Shown piece after piece: positions 28,330-34,143 of a stretch of DNA of 35,061 nt. Origin of the DNA: JBFWWW01 sp050245975 (lineage in GTDB: Bacteria; Pseudomonadota; Alphaproteobacteria; Rhizobiales; Hyphomicrobiaceae); contig JBFWWW010000021.1 in the NCBI GenBank assembly GCA_050245975.1, forward strand, positions 1 through 35,061. Direction: 5' to 3'. How positions within the stretch are numbered: position 1 is the stretch's first letter; every line of letters begins with the position of its first letter. The notes beneath the pieces are model-generated. The model ran no database searches, was not told the DNA's origin, and was given only the letters and a program-made list of their open reading frames with translations. The position numbers and the translations under genes were made by a program.

Positions 28330-28833
28330 ATGAAGGCATGGATGGCGGCTGCGGGACTGATAATTCTGGCCGGCGCGGGCTCGGCCAAGGCGGCGGACCT
28401 GGGCGAAGGACCGCCCCCGCCTCCCTACGACCAGCGCTACGACGGACAGCGGTACGGCGAGACCTATCGCGCGCCGCCCCCGCCGGTGGCGGAAGAGGAG
28501 GACGTGTACGAGGAGCGCTACGGCGGCGACCGGTACGCCGAGGGCCGGCCCGGCTGCGTGCCGCGCCGCGAGATCGGGCGCGACCTTGCGCGCGACGGAT
28601 GGAGCGAGTTCTCGCGTCCGCATGTCGCCGGTTCGATGGTCATGGTGCGGGCGCGCCGTCCCGACGGGCGGCTCTTCGCGCTGCGCATCGACCGCTGCAC
28701 GGGACAGGTGCTGCACGCACGCGCGATCGAGGACATTCCGCCGCCCTATGCGCGCGGCTATGCCTACCGGTCTCCGCGCGACTACGGATACGGCTATGGG
28801 CACGGCTACGGCCCGCGGCGCTGGGCCTATTGA
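28330..28833 (+). CDS. Secreted Tyr/Pro-rich protein with PepSY-like C-terminal half
   Basis: A 167-residue exported protein. The signal peptide is MKAWMAAAGLIILAGAGSAK with cleavage after AKA. A Pro/Tyr/Arg/Glu-rich stretch (about residues 22-75, PPPPPYDQRYDGQRYGE) follows. The folded part is GCVPRREIGRDLARDGWSEF, VMVRARRPDGRLFALRIDRC and TGQVLHARA; its two cysteines and xxDxxTGxV-type turn recall PepSY-like domains. The tail is rich in Tyr-Gly. GAGGAG six bases before ATG 28330 supports the start; the open frame upstream lacks a signal peptide. Such proteins are common and uncharacterised in Rhizobiales. Confidence 0.8.
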   Translation: MKAWMAAAGLIILAGAGSAKAADLGEGPPPPPYDQRYDGQRYGETYRAPPPPVAEEEDVYEERYGGDRYAEGRPGCVPRREIGRDLARDGWSEFSRPHVAGSMVMVRARRPDGRLFALRIDRCTGQVLHARAIEDIPPPYARGYAYRSPRDYGYGYGHGYGPRRWAY

Positions 28834-28908
28834 CGCGCGGCCGGTGCCTTGACGCCCGCAACCTGATATAGAGGCTCCGTCGCGATCCCGAATCATGACG
28901 GAGCCGGA

Positions 28909-29868
28909 ATGCAGCTCGTTGCGCTCGCGAAAAATCCGGTGCCCAGCGGCGCCGTCGTCGGCTCGTTTTCCGGTTTCGACGGCCTCGCGCTGAGATATGC
29001 CTGCTGGGAGGCGACGCGCGGTCCCTATCGCGGAACCGTGTGCGTCTTCCCCGGCCGCGGCGAGTACATCGAGAAGTATTTCGAGGTGGTCGCCGACCTG
29101 AGGCGGCGCGGCTACGCGGTCGCGGCGATGGATTGGCGCGGGCAGGGCGGGTCGGCGCGCATGCTCGCCAACCCGCGCAAGGGCTACGTGCGGACGTTCG
29201 CCGACTACGACCGCGACCTCGCAAGTTTCATGGAGCAGGTGGTGCTGCCCACCTGCCCGGGACCCTACATCGCGCTCGCGCATTCGATGGGCGGCAACAT
29301 CCTGCTGCGCAACGCCGTCGATCCCGCCTCGCACTTCGAACGCATGGTCCTGTCGGCGCCCATGATCGCGTTCGCGGATGCGCGCGTCGGCTACCCGCAA
29401 GGGCCGGTGCGCGTGATCATGCGCATCGCGACGCTGCTCGGCGCGGGCCGGCTCTATATCCCCGGCGGCACGGACAACCCGATGGAGCTGGGCCCCTTCG
29501 AGGGCAACCCGATCACGTCGGACCCCGAGCGCTACAACCGCAACCGCCTGGTGCTGGAGGCCGCCCCGGAGCTGGCGCTGGGCTCGCCGACCAATTCCTG
29601 GGTCAACGCGGCCTACCGCTCCATCGGCCAGCTGACGCAGCCCGACTATCCCGCGCGCGTGCGCGTGCCGCTGCTGGTGTTCGCCGCCGGCATGGACACC
29701 GTCGTGTCGACGACGGCGATCGAGGAGTTCTGCCTGCGGCTCAAGGTCGGCCAGCACCTGCTGCTGCCGGAGGCGCGGCATGAGATCCTGCAGGAGCGCG
29801 ACGAGATCCGGCACCGCTTCTGGACGGCCTTCGACGCCTACCTGGGGCTCGACGTCGCGGCGGCCTGA
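28909..29868 (+). CDS. Alpha/beta hydrolase, lysophospholipase/monoacylglycerol lipase-like
   Basis: A 319-residue serine hydrolase of the PldB-like (Hydrolase_4) group. The nucleophile is Ser126 in AHSMGG, the acid is probably Asp263 in AAGMDTVVS, and the base His291 in EARHEIL. VFPGRGEYIEKYFEV and AAMDWRGQGGS are the usual oxyanion-hole and GxGxS-lid blocks of the group. No signal peptide is seen, so it is likely cytoplasmic or membrane-associated. It ends five bases before the convergent hisN stop. Substrate (lysophospholipid or monoacylglycerol) is inferred from family only. Confidence 0.9.
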   Translation: MQLVALAKNPVPSGAVVGSFSGFDGLALRYACWEATRGPYRGTVCVFPGRGEYIEKYFEVVADLRRRGYAVAAMDWRGQGGSARMLANPRKGYVRTFADYDRDLASFMEQVVLPTCPGPYIALAHSMGGNILLRNAVDPASHFERMVLSAPMIAFADARVGYPQGPVRVIMRIATLLGAGRLYIPGGTDNPMELGPFEGNPITSDPERYNRNRLVLEAAPELALGSPTNSWVNAAYRSIGQLTQPDYPARVRVPLLVFAAGMDTVVSTTAIEEFCLRLKVGQHLLLPEARHEILQERDEIRHRFWTAFDAYLGLDVAAA

Positions 29869-29873
29869 GGCCG

Positions 29874-30680
29874 TCAGCCGGCAAGGCTGTCGAGCGCGCG
29901 CCTGTGCAGGCGCGCATCGCCGGCCGCCACGACACGGCCACCGGCCACCGCCGGACCGCCGGTCCAGTCGGTCACGACGCCGCCCGCGCCCTCGATGATC
30001 GGAATGAGGGGCGCGATGTCGACCGTCTTCAGGCCGGACTCGACGACGAGGTCCACAAGGCCGGCGGCCAGCAGGCAATAGGCGTAGCAGTCGCTGCCGA
30101 AACGGGTCATGCGGCATTGCGAGGAAAGGCGATCGAACGCCGCGCGCTCGTGGCCGGGCTTGAACATGGCGGGCGTGGTCGCCGACAGGATCGCATCGCC
30201 GAGGCGCGGACAGGCGCGGGTGCGCAGGCGGCGCGTGCGGCCCTGGGCTCCGCGCACGTGCGCGCTGCCGCCGCTGCCCCAGAAGCGCTCGCCGACGTAG
30301 GGCTGGTTCATCAGGCCGAGCAGCGGCCGGCCGCCATCGGTGAGGCCGATCAGCGTGCCCCAGGTGGGCAGGCCCATGACGAACGCCTTGGTGCCGTCGA
30401 TGGGGTCGATGATCCATCGATAGCGCCCGGCGCCGTCGCGCGCGGCGAACTCCTCGCCGACGATGCCGTGATCAGGAAAGCGCTGCGCGAGCGCGCGCCG
30501 GATCACGCGTTCGGCGGCCTTGTCGGCGGCGGTGACGGGATCGAAGCCGGCGGCGCCGCCCTTGTCCTCGACGGCGATGGCCTTGCGGAACTGCGGCAGG
30601 ATCGCTTTGGCCGAGAGATCGGCAAGGTCATGGGCGACCTCGAGCGCAGCCGAGAGCGCCACGGATTTCTGAGCTGTCAC
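29874..30680 (-). CDS. hisN: Histidinol-phosphatase, inositol-monophosphatase fold
   Basis: A 268-residue Mg2+-dependent phosphatase of the IMPase superfamily. The metal-binding residues are in GEE (75-77), IDPIDGT (92-97) and VDIAPLIPIIEGAGG (D221). FDPVTAADKAAE and the sequence around them match the alphaproteobacterial HisN group, which removes phosphate from L-histidinol phosphate just before the HisD step. Related IMPases can act on inositol phosphate or PAP, so the substrate is probable rather than certain. The start is GTG 30680, with GGGGA upstream. A palindrome sits in its presumed promoter. Confidence 0.88.
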   Translation of the reverse strand: MTAQKSVALSAALEVAHDLADLSAKAILPQFRKAIAVEDKGGAAGFDPVTAADKAAERVIRRALAQRFPDHGIVGEEFAARDGAGRYRWIIDPIDGTKAFVMGLPTWGTLIGLTDGGRPLLGLMNQPYVGERFWGSGGSAHVRGAQGRTRRLRTRACPRLGDAILSATTPAMFKPGHERAAFDRLSSQCRMTRFGSDCYAYCLLAAGLVDLVVESGLKTVDIAPLIPIIEGAGGVVTDWTGGPAVAGGRVVAAGDARLHRRALDSLAG

Positions 30681-30730
30681 GACTGTCCCCGCTGAAGTGG
30701 CCCATCGAGCACGTGGCTGTGGTCATTTAG

Positions 30731-30752
30731 CATCATTCGACGAGTAATGATG
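30731..30752. promoter_or_regulatory. Operator-like palindrome in the hisN promoter region
   Basis: CATCATT, eight-base spacer, AATGATG: a perfect 7-bp inverted repeat. On the minus strand it falls between a possible -35 (TTGGAC, 30757-30752) and a weak -10 (GATGCT, 30734-30729) of hisN, a classic repressor position. It could also form an RNA hairpin, but no transcript start is known. Confidence 0.4.
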
Positions 30753-30771
30753 TCCAATTTGGAGGCACGAA

Positions 30772-30800
30772 TTGTCTCCGCCCCCCGAAGCAGCGCATAG
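30772..30800 (+). promoter_or_regulatory. Candidate promoter of sRNA copy 1
   Basis: TTGTCT (30772-30777) and GCATAG (30795-30800) are 17 bases apart. The start would be about 30806, right before the first hairpin of copy 1. The -10 is a weak match. Confidence 0.4.
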
Positions 30801-30805
30801 CTGAG

Positions 30806-30904
30806 GTGGGGCACGGCGGATCGTGTCTGCGTGCCCCGGCCCACTTTGGGCGTTTCCTCCCTAGACTTGGGCCGTTCGGTCTCCGGGCGGCCTCTTTTCT
30901 TTCA
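30806..30904 (+). ncRNA. Anti-SD small RNA, copy 1 of 3
   Basis: About 99 bases. Hairpin A pairs GGGGCACG (30808-30815) with CGUGCCCC (30830-30837). Hairpin B is GCCC-ACUUU-GGGC (30839-30851). The single-stranded linker GUUUCCUCCCUAGACUU follows and contains CCUCCC, complementary to Shine-Dalgarno sequences. The terminator stem (30870-30892) has ten pairs around loop UCU and is followed by UCUUUUCUUU. No sensible protein is encoded. The 5' end is inferred from the candidate promoter; the 3' end from the terminator. Design resembles ar14/NfeR1 and cuckoo-type sRNAs, which act by blocking ribosome binding sites; membership is unproven. Confidence 0.7.
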
Positions 30905-30980
30905 AAATCAGCCTCTTAGTCTGCCCTGGGGACCGCGCTGGATGCACTCTGTGCAACCTGCCCAGCGGCTGTGCAGAGCG

Positions 30981-31000
30981 GTGAACATAACCATGTTCAC
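30981..31000. promoter_or_regulatory. Perfect 20-bp palindrome between sRNA copies 1 and 2
   Basis: GTGAACAT, spacer AACC, ATGTTCAC: 8-bp perfect arms. It ends 29 bases before the -35 of copy 2, a normal place for a regulator site. It lacks a T run, so it is not a terminator, and GAAC/GTTC spacing does not fit LexA. Nearby TGCAC-TCT-GTGCA (30943-30955) is a second, smaller inverted repeat. Confidence 0.45.
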
Positions 31001-31029
31001 GGCGCATTACTGCAATGCAAAAAACGTGA

Positions 31030-31058
31030 TTGGCATTTTGTGCACCGCACAGTTAAAG
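31030..31058 (+). promoter_or_regulatory. Candidate promoter of sRNA copy 2
   Basis: TTGGCA (31030-31035) and TTAAAG (31053-31058) with a 17-base spacer. Predicted start is near 31065, before the first hairpin of copy 2. Confidence 0.5.
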
Positions 31059-31064
31059 TCGTCC

Positions 31065-31166
31065 TCGTGACCGGCGGTTGGTTCGCCAATCCCGCTCACT
31101 GCCCTCCTTGGGCGTTTCCTCCCTAGACTTGGGCCGTTCGGTTTCCGGACGGCCCCTTTTCTTTTC
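31065..31166 (+). ncRNA. Anti-SD small RNA, copy 2 of 3
   Basis: About 102 bases. Hairpin A is GGUUGG-UUCG-CCAAUC (31076-31091), capped by a stable UUCG tetraloop. Hairpin B is GCCC-UCCUU-GGGC (31101-31113), with a pyrimidine loop that is itself anti-SD-like. The linker GUUUCCUCCCUAGACUU is identical to copy 1. The terminator stem (31131-31155) has 11 pairs around UUU and is followed by CUUUUCUUUU. Its changes relative to copy 1 keep pairing. The 5' hairpin is unrelated in sequence to that of copy 1, so only the 3' two thirds are conserved between copies. Confidence 0.72.
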
Positions 31167-31234
31167 CAGGCCCCTGTTTCCGGGCCGGAGGAGCGCAGCC
31201 CGCCGGCAACCCCTTGAAAGTCTTTCGCAGCGCA

Positions 31235-31339
31235 CCACCTAACGCATGCATAGGTGGCGTTTCACGCCATCCATGCAGCCCTCCTTGGGCGTTTCCTCCC
31301 TAGACTTGGGCCGCTCGGTCTCCGGGCGGTCTTTTTTTT
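31235..31339 (+). ncRNA. Anti-SD small RNA, copy 3 of 3
   Basis: About 105 bases. Hairpin A pairs CCACCUA with UAGGUGG (31235-31257) around a 9-base loop, with GGCG-UUUCA-CGCC overlapping its end. Hairpin B (GCCC-UCCUU-GGGC, 31278-31290) and the CCUCCC linker equal those of copy 2. The terminator (31308-31332, loop UCU) is followed by eight T's, the best of the three. It ends five bases from the stop of the convergent amidohydrolase gene. I see no good promoter; CTTGAAA at 31213 resembles an RpoH -35, but no matching -10 is at the right distance, so the 5' end is a guess. Confidence 0.68.
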
Positions 31340-31343
31340 GGAT

Positions 31344-32243
31344 TTACTCGGCTGCTGCCCGAGGTTCGAGCAGGATCGGGATCTCGCTGAAGAGGCGGGC
31401 ACACAGGTCGCTGACCGCCTGAGCGAGCGCGTGGTAGCCGTCCGTCCGCTGCAAGGTCGTCTCGTCCAGATAGAGCGAGCGGTTGATCTCGAGCTGCAGG
31501 GCATGCACGCCGCGCGCGGGCTTGCCGTAGTGCTCGGTGATGAACCCGCCGGCGTAGGGCCGGTTGAGCTGCACCTCGTAGTCGGCTCCGGCGAGCACGT
31601 CGCGGATGAAGCGGGTCAGCTTCACGTCGCAGGAGGCGCCGAACCTGTCGCCGAGCACGAAATGCGGCCGGCCGATGCCCGGCTGCGCCGTCGACGCGGA
31701 GGGCATCGAGTGGCAATCGATGAGAATGGCGGTGCCGAACTGATGCCGCGTGCGGTCGAGGAGACGGCCGAGGGCGGCGTGGAACGGGCGGTAGAGACGG
31801 TCGATGCGCTCGAGCCCGGCGCCGATGCTGAGCTTCTGCCGGTAGATCTCCTCGGAATCGGCGACGACGCGCGGGACGGTGCCGAGCCCCCCGGCGACGC
31901 GGACCGACTGCGTGTTGGCGAAGTCGGGGATGCGCTCGAAGAACAGTTCCGGATCAAGCTCGTAAGGCTCGCGGTTCACATCGAGATAGGCGCGCGGGAA
32001 GCGCGCGGCGATGAGCGGGGCGCCGAGGCCGACGACGGAGGCGAAGATGTCGTCGACATAGCAGTCCTCGGACTTGCGCAGCGCATGTGCGTCGAGGCGC
32101 GCGGACTCCAGCAGGACCTTCGGATAGATGCGGCCCGAATGGGGCGAGCAGAACACGAACGGCGTCAGCTGCTCTTCCGGCTCGCGCAGGGTGTACGGCG
32201 GGGTCAGCTCGGCAATGATCGATGCGCGCTCGCCAGTGTCCAT
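31344..32243 (-). CDS. N-formylglutamate amidohydrolase family protein
   Basis: A 299-residue zinc hydrolase of the FGase family, which can release glutamate and formate from N-formylglutamate (HutG-type step of histidine breakdown). Family blocks are FCSPHSGRIYP (PHSG at 34-37), DCYVDDIF, RAYLDVNREPYELDP, AILIDCHSMPS and NRPYAGGFITEHYGKP; histidines in PHSG, DCHS and ITEHYG are likely metal ligands or catalytic. ATG 32243 was chosen; 23 extra codons upstream are possible but lack similarity. No other hut gene is present, so the true role may be general amide hydrolysis. In related genomes it also sits beside cpdR, here divergent from it. Confidence 0.87.
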   Translation of the reverse strand: MDTGERASIIAELTPPYTLREPEEQLTPFVFCSPHSGRIYPKVLLESARLDAHALRKSEDCYVDDIFASVVGLGAPLIAARFPRAYLDVNREPYELDPELFFERIPDFANTQSVRVAGGLGTVPRVVADSEEIYRQKLSIGAGLERIDRLYRPFHAALGRLLDRTRHQFGTAILIDCHSMPSASTAQPGIGRPHFVLGDRFGASCDVKLTRFIRDVLAGADYEVQLNRPYAGGFITEHYGKPARGVHALQLEINRSLYLDETTLQRTDGYHALAQAVSDLCARLFSEIPILLEPRAAAE

Positions 32244-32268
32244 GGTCCCGTCACGGTCCGCCGGAAAA

Positions 32269-32292
32269 GATTGCGCCAGCATTGTCGCAATC
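32269..32292. promoter_or_regulatory. Inverted repeat upstream of the amidohydrolase gene
   Basis: GATTGCG, ten-base spacer, CGCAATC: perfect 7-bp arms, with further symmetry inside (CA and TG). It lies 26 bases upstream of the amidohydrolase ATG in the 264-base gap to cpdR and looks like a dimeric regulator site. I cannot name the protein. Confidence 0.4.
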
Positions 32293-32507
32293 AAGGCCCC
32301 GATGCCAAGCACAAAATGGGTCGTTCTCCCCGAAGTGAGTGCGCGTGCCGCACCCCATCCGATCGCCGTATGCGTCGGCCTTTCGCAGGCCGGGCGTTAA
32401 GGCTTCATCGGTCTTTTACCAAATTGGCGTCAGATTTCACTGGCACGACCGGACCGGGCCGGTAGTGTGCGTCCATCGCCTTCCGCAAGACCATCGAGCC
32501 GATTTCC

Positions 32508-32894
32508 ATGACCGCAAAGCCGTCGGCCCTGCTGCCAAAGCGCATCCTGCTCGCCGAGGATGACGACTCCATGCGCGTCTTCCTGGAGCGGGCGCTGGCG
32601 AAGGCAGGCTACGAAGTCATCGCATTCGCCAACGGGCAGGAGGCGTTCGACCGGCTCAAGCAGGAACCCTTCACGCTTCTGCTGACCGACATCGTGATGC
32701 CGCACATGGACGGCATCGAGCTGGCGCGGCGGGCCAGCGAGCTCGATCCCGAGCTGAAAATCATGTTCATCACCGGCTTTGCGGCGGTGACGCTGAATGT
32801 GGAGAACAAGGCGCCGAAGGACGCGCGCGTGCTCTCCAAGCCCTTCCATCTCAAGGATCTCGTGCGCGAAGTGGACCGTCTCCTGGCCGCCTGA
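32508..32894 (+). CDS. cpdR: Cell-cycle response regulator CpdR
   Basis: A 128-residue single-domain receiver without output domain. In Caulobacter, unphosphorylated CpdR helps ClpXP degrade cell-cycle proteins such as PdeA, and phosphorylation through CckA-ChpT switches it off. The receiver is complete: acidic pocket AEDDDSMR (17-20), phospho-acceptor Asp61 in LLLTDIVMPHMDGIELARRA, FITGFAAVTLN with the switch Thr, and SKPFHLKDLV with the conserved Lys. FITGFAAVTLN and the overall sequence are specific to CpdR among receivers. ATG 32508 gives a 10-residue N-terminal extension before KRILLAED. Confidence 0.95.
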   Translation: MTAKPSALLPKRILLAEDDDSMRVFLERALAKAGYEVIAFANGQEAFDRLKQEPFTLLLTDIVMPHMDGIELARRASELDPELKIMFITGFAAVTLNVENKAPKDARVLSKPFHLKDLVREVDRLLAA

Positions 32895-32902
32895 CGGGGC
32901 CG

Positions 32903-32925
32903 GCGGCGGGATTTGCACCCGCCGC
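32903..32925 (+). terminator. Hairpin after cpdR
   Basis: GCGGCGGG and CCCGCCGC form a perfect 8-bp stem with a 7-base loop, nine bases after the cpdR stop. There is no T run; the tRNA-Val promoter begins directly behind it. Confidence 0.5.
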
Positions 32926-32927
32926 GC

Positions 32928-32954
32928 TTGACGGAAGCACGCCGAGCCCATAGG
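32928..32954 (+). promoter_or_regulatory. Candidate promoter of tRNA-Val
   Basis: TTGACG (32928-32933) followed by CATAGG (32949-32954), spacer 15, or ATAGGA with spacer 16. The start would fall a few bases before the tRNA. Confidence 0.5.
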
Positions 32955-32967
32955 AGACACGGCCAGA

Positions 32968-33042
32968 GGGCGCGTAGCTCAGCGGTAGAGCACTACCTTG
33001 ACATGGTAGGGGTCACAGGTTCGATCCCTGTCGCGCCCACCA
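32968..33042 (+). tRNA. tRNA-Val (GAC anticodon)
   Basis: GGGCGCG pairs with CGCGCCC, then A73 and an encoded CCA, 75 bases. The D arm is AGCTCAGCGGTAGAGC. The anticodon stem CTACC/GGTAG encloses TTGACAT with GAC at 34-36. The T loop is GTTCGATCC. Confidence 0.98.
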
Positions 33043-33124
33043 TGACGTGAAACGACTGGCGTCGAAGGCCTGCGAAGGTCCGCGCTGCGCACGAAGATTG
33101 TGACTAGGGACCAAGACACAGGCC

Positions 33125-33250
33125 ATGAAGGTCAGGAACTCGCTGAAATCGCTCCGTGGACGCCATCGCGGCAACCGCCTCGTGCGGCGCAAGGGACGCG
33201 TCTACATCATCAACAAGACGAACCGGCGCTACAAGGCCCGCCAGGGCTGA
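33125..33250 (+). CDS. rpmJ: 50S ribosomal protein L36 (bL36, cysteine-free form)
   Basis: The 41-residue MKVRNSLKSLRGRHRGNRLV continues RRKGRVYIINKTNRRYKARQ. It matches the type B (YkgO-like) L36 that is usual in alphaproteobacteria. The zinc-binding cysteines of type A L36 are all replaced, so it needs no zinc. It is too short for most gene finders but identity is clear. It stands 82 bases after tRNA-Val, outside the large ribosomal operons. Confidence 0.96.
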   Translation: MKVRNSLKSLRGRHRGNRLVRRKGRVYIINKTNRRYKARQG

Positions 33251-33302
33251 CACACGTCCGCCGCTTTTGACGGTCGCGGCGCGCCGGGGGTATGCTCCCG
33301 GG

Positions 33303-33977
33303 ATGACCGATCGCACTCCGGTACGCTCTCCGTTCTACGCCGCCGTGATCGCAGCCTCGATCACGGCTGCGGCGCTGCTCGCGCTGCCCGCCTCCGTGCG
33401 GGCCGAGCCGCCGGCCGCGGCGCCGCAGGCCGAGCCCGACGCGGCACCGGCCAAGCCGCATGCCGGCTCGCTGCTGCCCTCGACGCCCGAGGAGCGCGAG
33501 CGCATCCTGTCCAATCTCTATGCGCACCTGGCGACGGCCGAGACCGAGGAACGGGCCAAGGAAGTCAGCCAGACGATCGAGCGGCTGTGGCTCTACTCGG
33601 GCAGCGACACCATCAACCTGCTGATGGATCGCGCGCAGAAGGCGGTCGGCGAGAAGAACTACGACCTCGCGCTGCGCTTCCTCGACAACATCGTGGTGCT
33701 GGCGCCGGACTATGCCGAGGGCTGGAACCGGCGCGCCTACGTGTATTTCCTGAAGAACGACGTGCAGCGGTCGCTGGGTGACCTGCGCCGCGTGCTGGCG
33801 CTCGAGCCGAACCACTTCAAGGCACTCGAAGGTCTGGCGCAGATCCTGAGGGAGATCGGCCAGAAGAAGGCCGCGCTGCAGGTCTTCAAACAGCTGCTCA
33901 CGGTCAATCCGTACTATTCCGGCGCCAGGCAGGCGGTGGACGAGCTGTCGCGCGACGTCGACGGCCAGGGAATCTGA
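33303..33977 (+). CDS. Secreted tetratricopeptide-repeat protein
   Basis: A 224-residue protein with a signal peptide (hydrophobic core AAVIAASITAAALLALPASV, cleavage probably after VRA) and an Ala/Pro-rich linker to about residue 55. The rest is helical and contains at least three TPR-like pairs: RAQKAVGEKNYDLALRFLDN, GWNRRAYVYFLKNDVQRSLG and ALEGLAQILREIGQKKAALQ, each followed by the proline-containing turn (VLAPDYAEG, ALEPNHFKA, TVNPYYSGA). It probably acts as a periplasmic scaffold; no partner is indicated. ATG 33303 lies 52 bases after rpmJ. A hairpin follows the stop. Confidence 0.87.
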   Translation: MTDRTPVRSPFYAAVIAASITAAALLALPASVRAEPPAAAPQAEPDAAPAKPHAGSLLPSTPEERERILSNLYAHLATAETEERAKEVSQTIERLWLYSGSDTINLLMDRAQKAVGEKNYDLALRFLDNIVVLAPDYAEGWNRRAYVYFLKNDVQRSLGDLRRVLALEPNHFKALEGLAQILREIGQKKAALQVFKQLLTVNPYYSGARQAVDELSRDVDGQGI

Positions 33978-33978
33978 A

Positions 33979-33998
33979 CCGGCGCATCCGGGCGCCGG
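33979..33998 (+). terminator. Hairpin after the TPR gene
   Basis: CCGGCGC, loop ATCCGG, GCGCCGG, then CTTTC. A 7-bp stem one base after the stop codon with a short T-rich tail. Confidence 0.5.
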
Positions 33999-34082
33999 CT
34001 TTCATCGCCGGATGTCGGGCGGCGGCCCGATGGATGCAAGGCGCGACGGCAGGGCTGGGCGGCCCGCCGGCGGGTCACGGAC

Positions 34083-34124
34083 GGACATCCACGGACGGAC
34101 ATCCACGAAGGGACATTCACGAGA
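34083..34124 (+). repeat. Three tandem 14-bp repeats upstream of the ABC operon
   Basis: GGACATCCACGGAC, GGACATCCACGAAG and GGACATTCACGAGA follow each other without gap. Fourteen is not a multiple of three and the stretch ends 19 bases before the GTG start, so it is leader or promoter DNA rather than coding. It could be a repeated binding site. Confidence 0.75.
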
Positions 34125-34143
34125 CGGGGCGGGCGCGGGGACA

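Larger units (their letters stand above)
30839..31339 (+). repeat. Three dispersed repeats of about 65 bases forming the sRNA array
   Basis: The conserved block (GGGCGTTTCCTCCCTAGACT onward through the terminator) recurs at 30839-30904, 31101-31166 and 31278-31339. The copies are near-identical in the linker and vary at paired positions. Intervals between starts are 262 and 177 bases, and the sequence between copies is unrelated, so the units duplicated long ago or under selection for the 3' part only. Confidence 0.9.

Noticed and set aside
28255..30417. 720-codon minus-strand frame
   Set aside because: It lies opposite the secreted protein and the hydrolase and overlaps hisN in another frame; low-complexity Arg/Ala translation without motifs.
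30831..31070. 79-codon open frame (GTG start) across sRNA copy 1
   Set aside because: It runs through the hairpins and terminator of copy 1, has no ribosome-binding site, and its sequence shows no protein-like pattern.
30839..31339. CRISPR array
   Set aside because: The repeats are about 65 bases, the spacing is unequal (262 and 177 bases), and each unit ends in a terminator; no cas gene is present.
33043..33124. Zur-type zinc operator before the cysteine-free L36 gene
   Set aside because: No TGTTATA-like palindrome is present; in this group the cysteine-free L36 is normally the only copy and need not be zinc-regulated.
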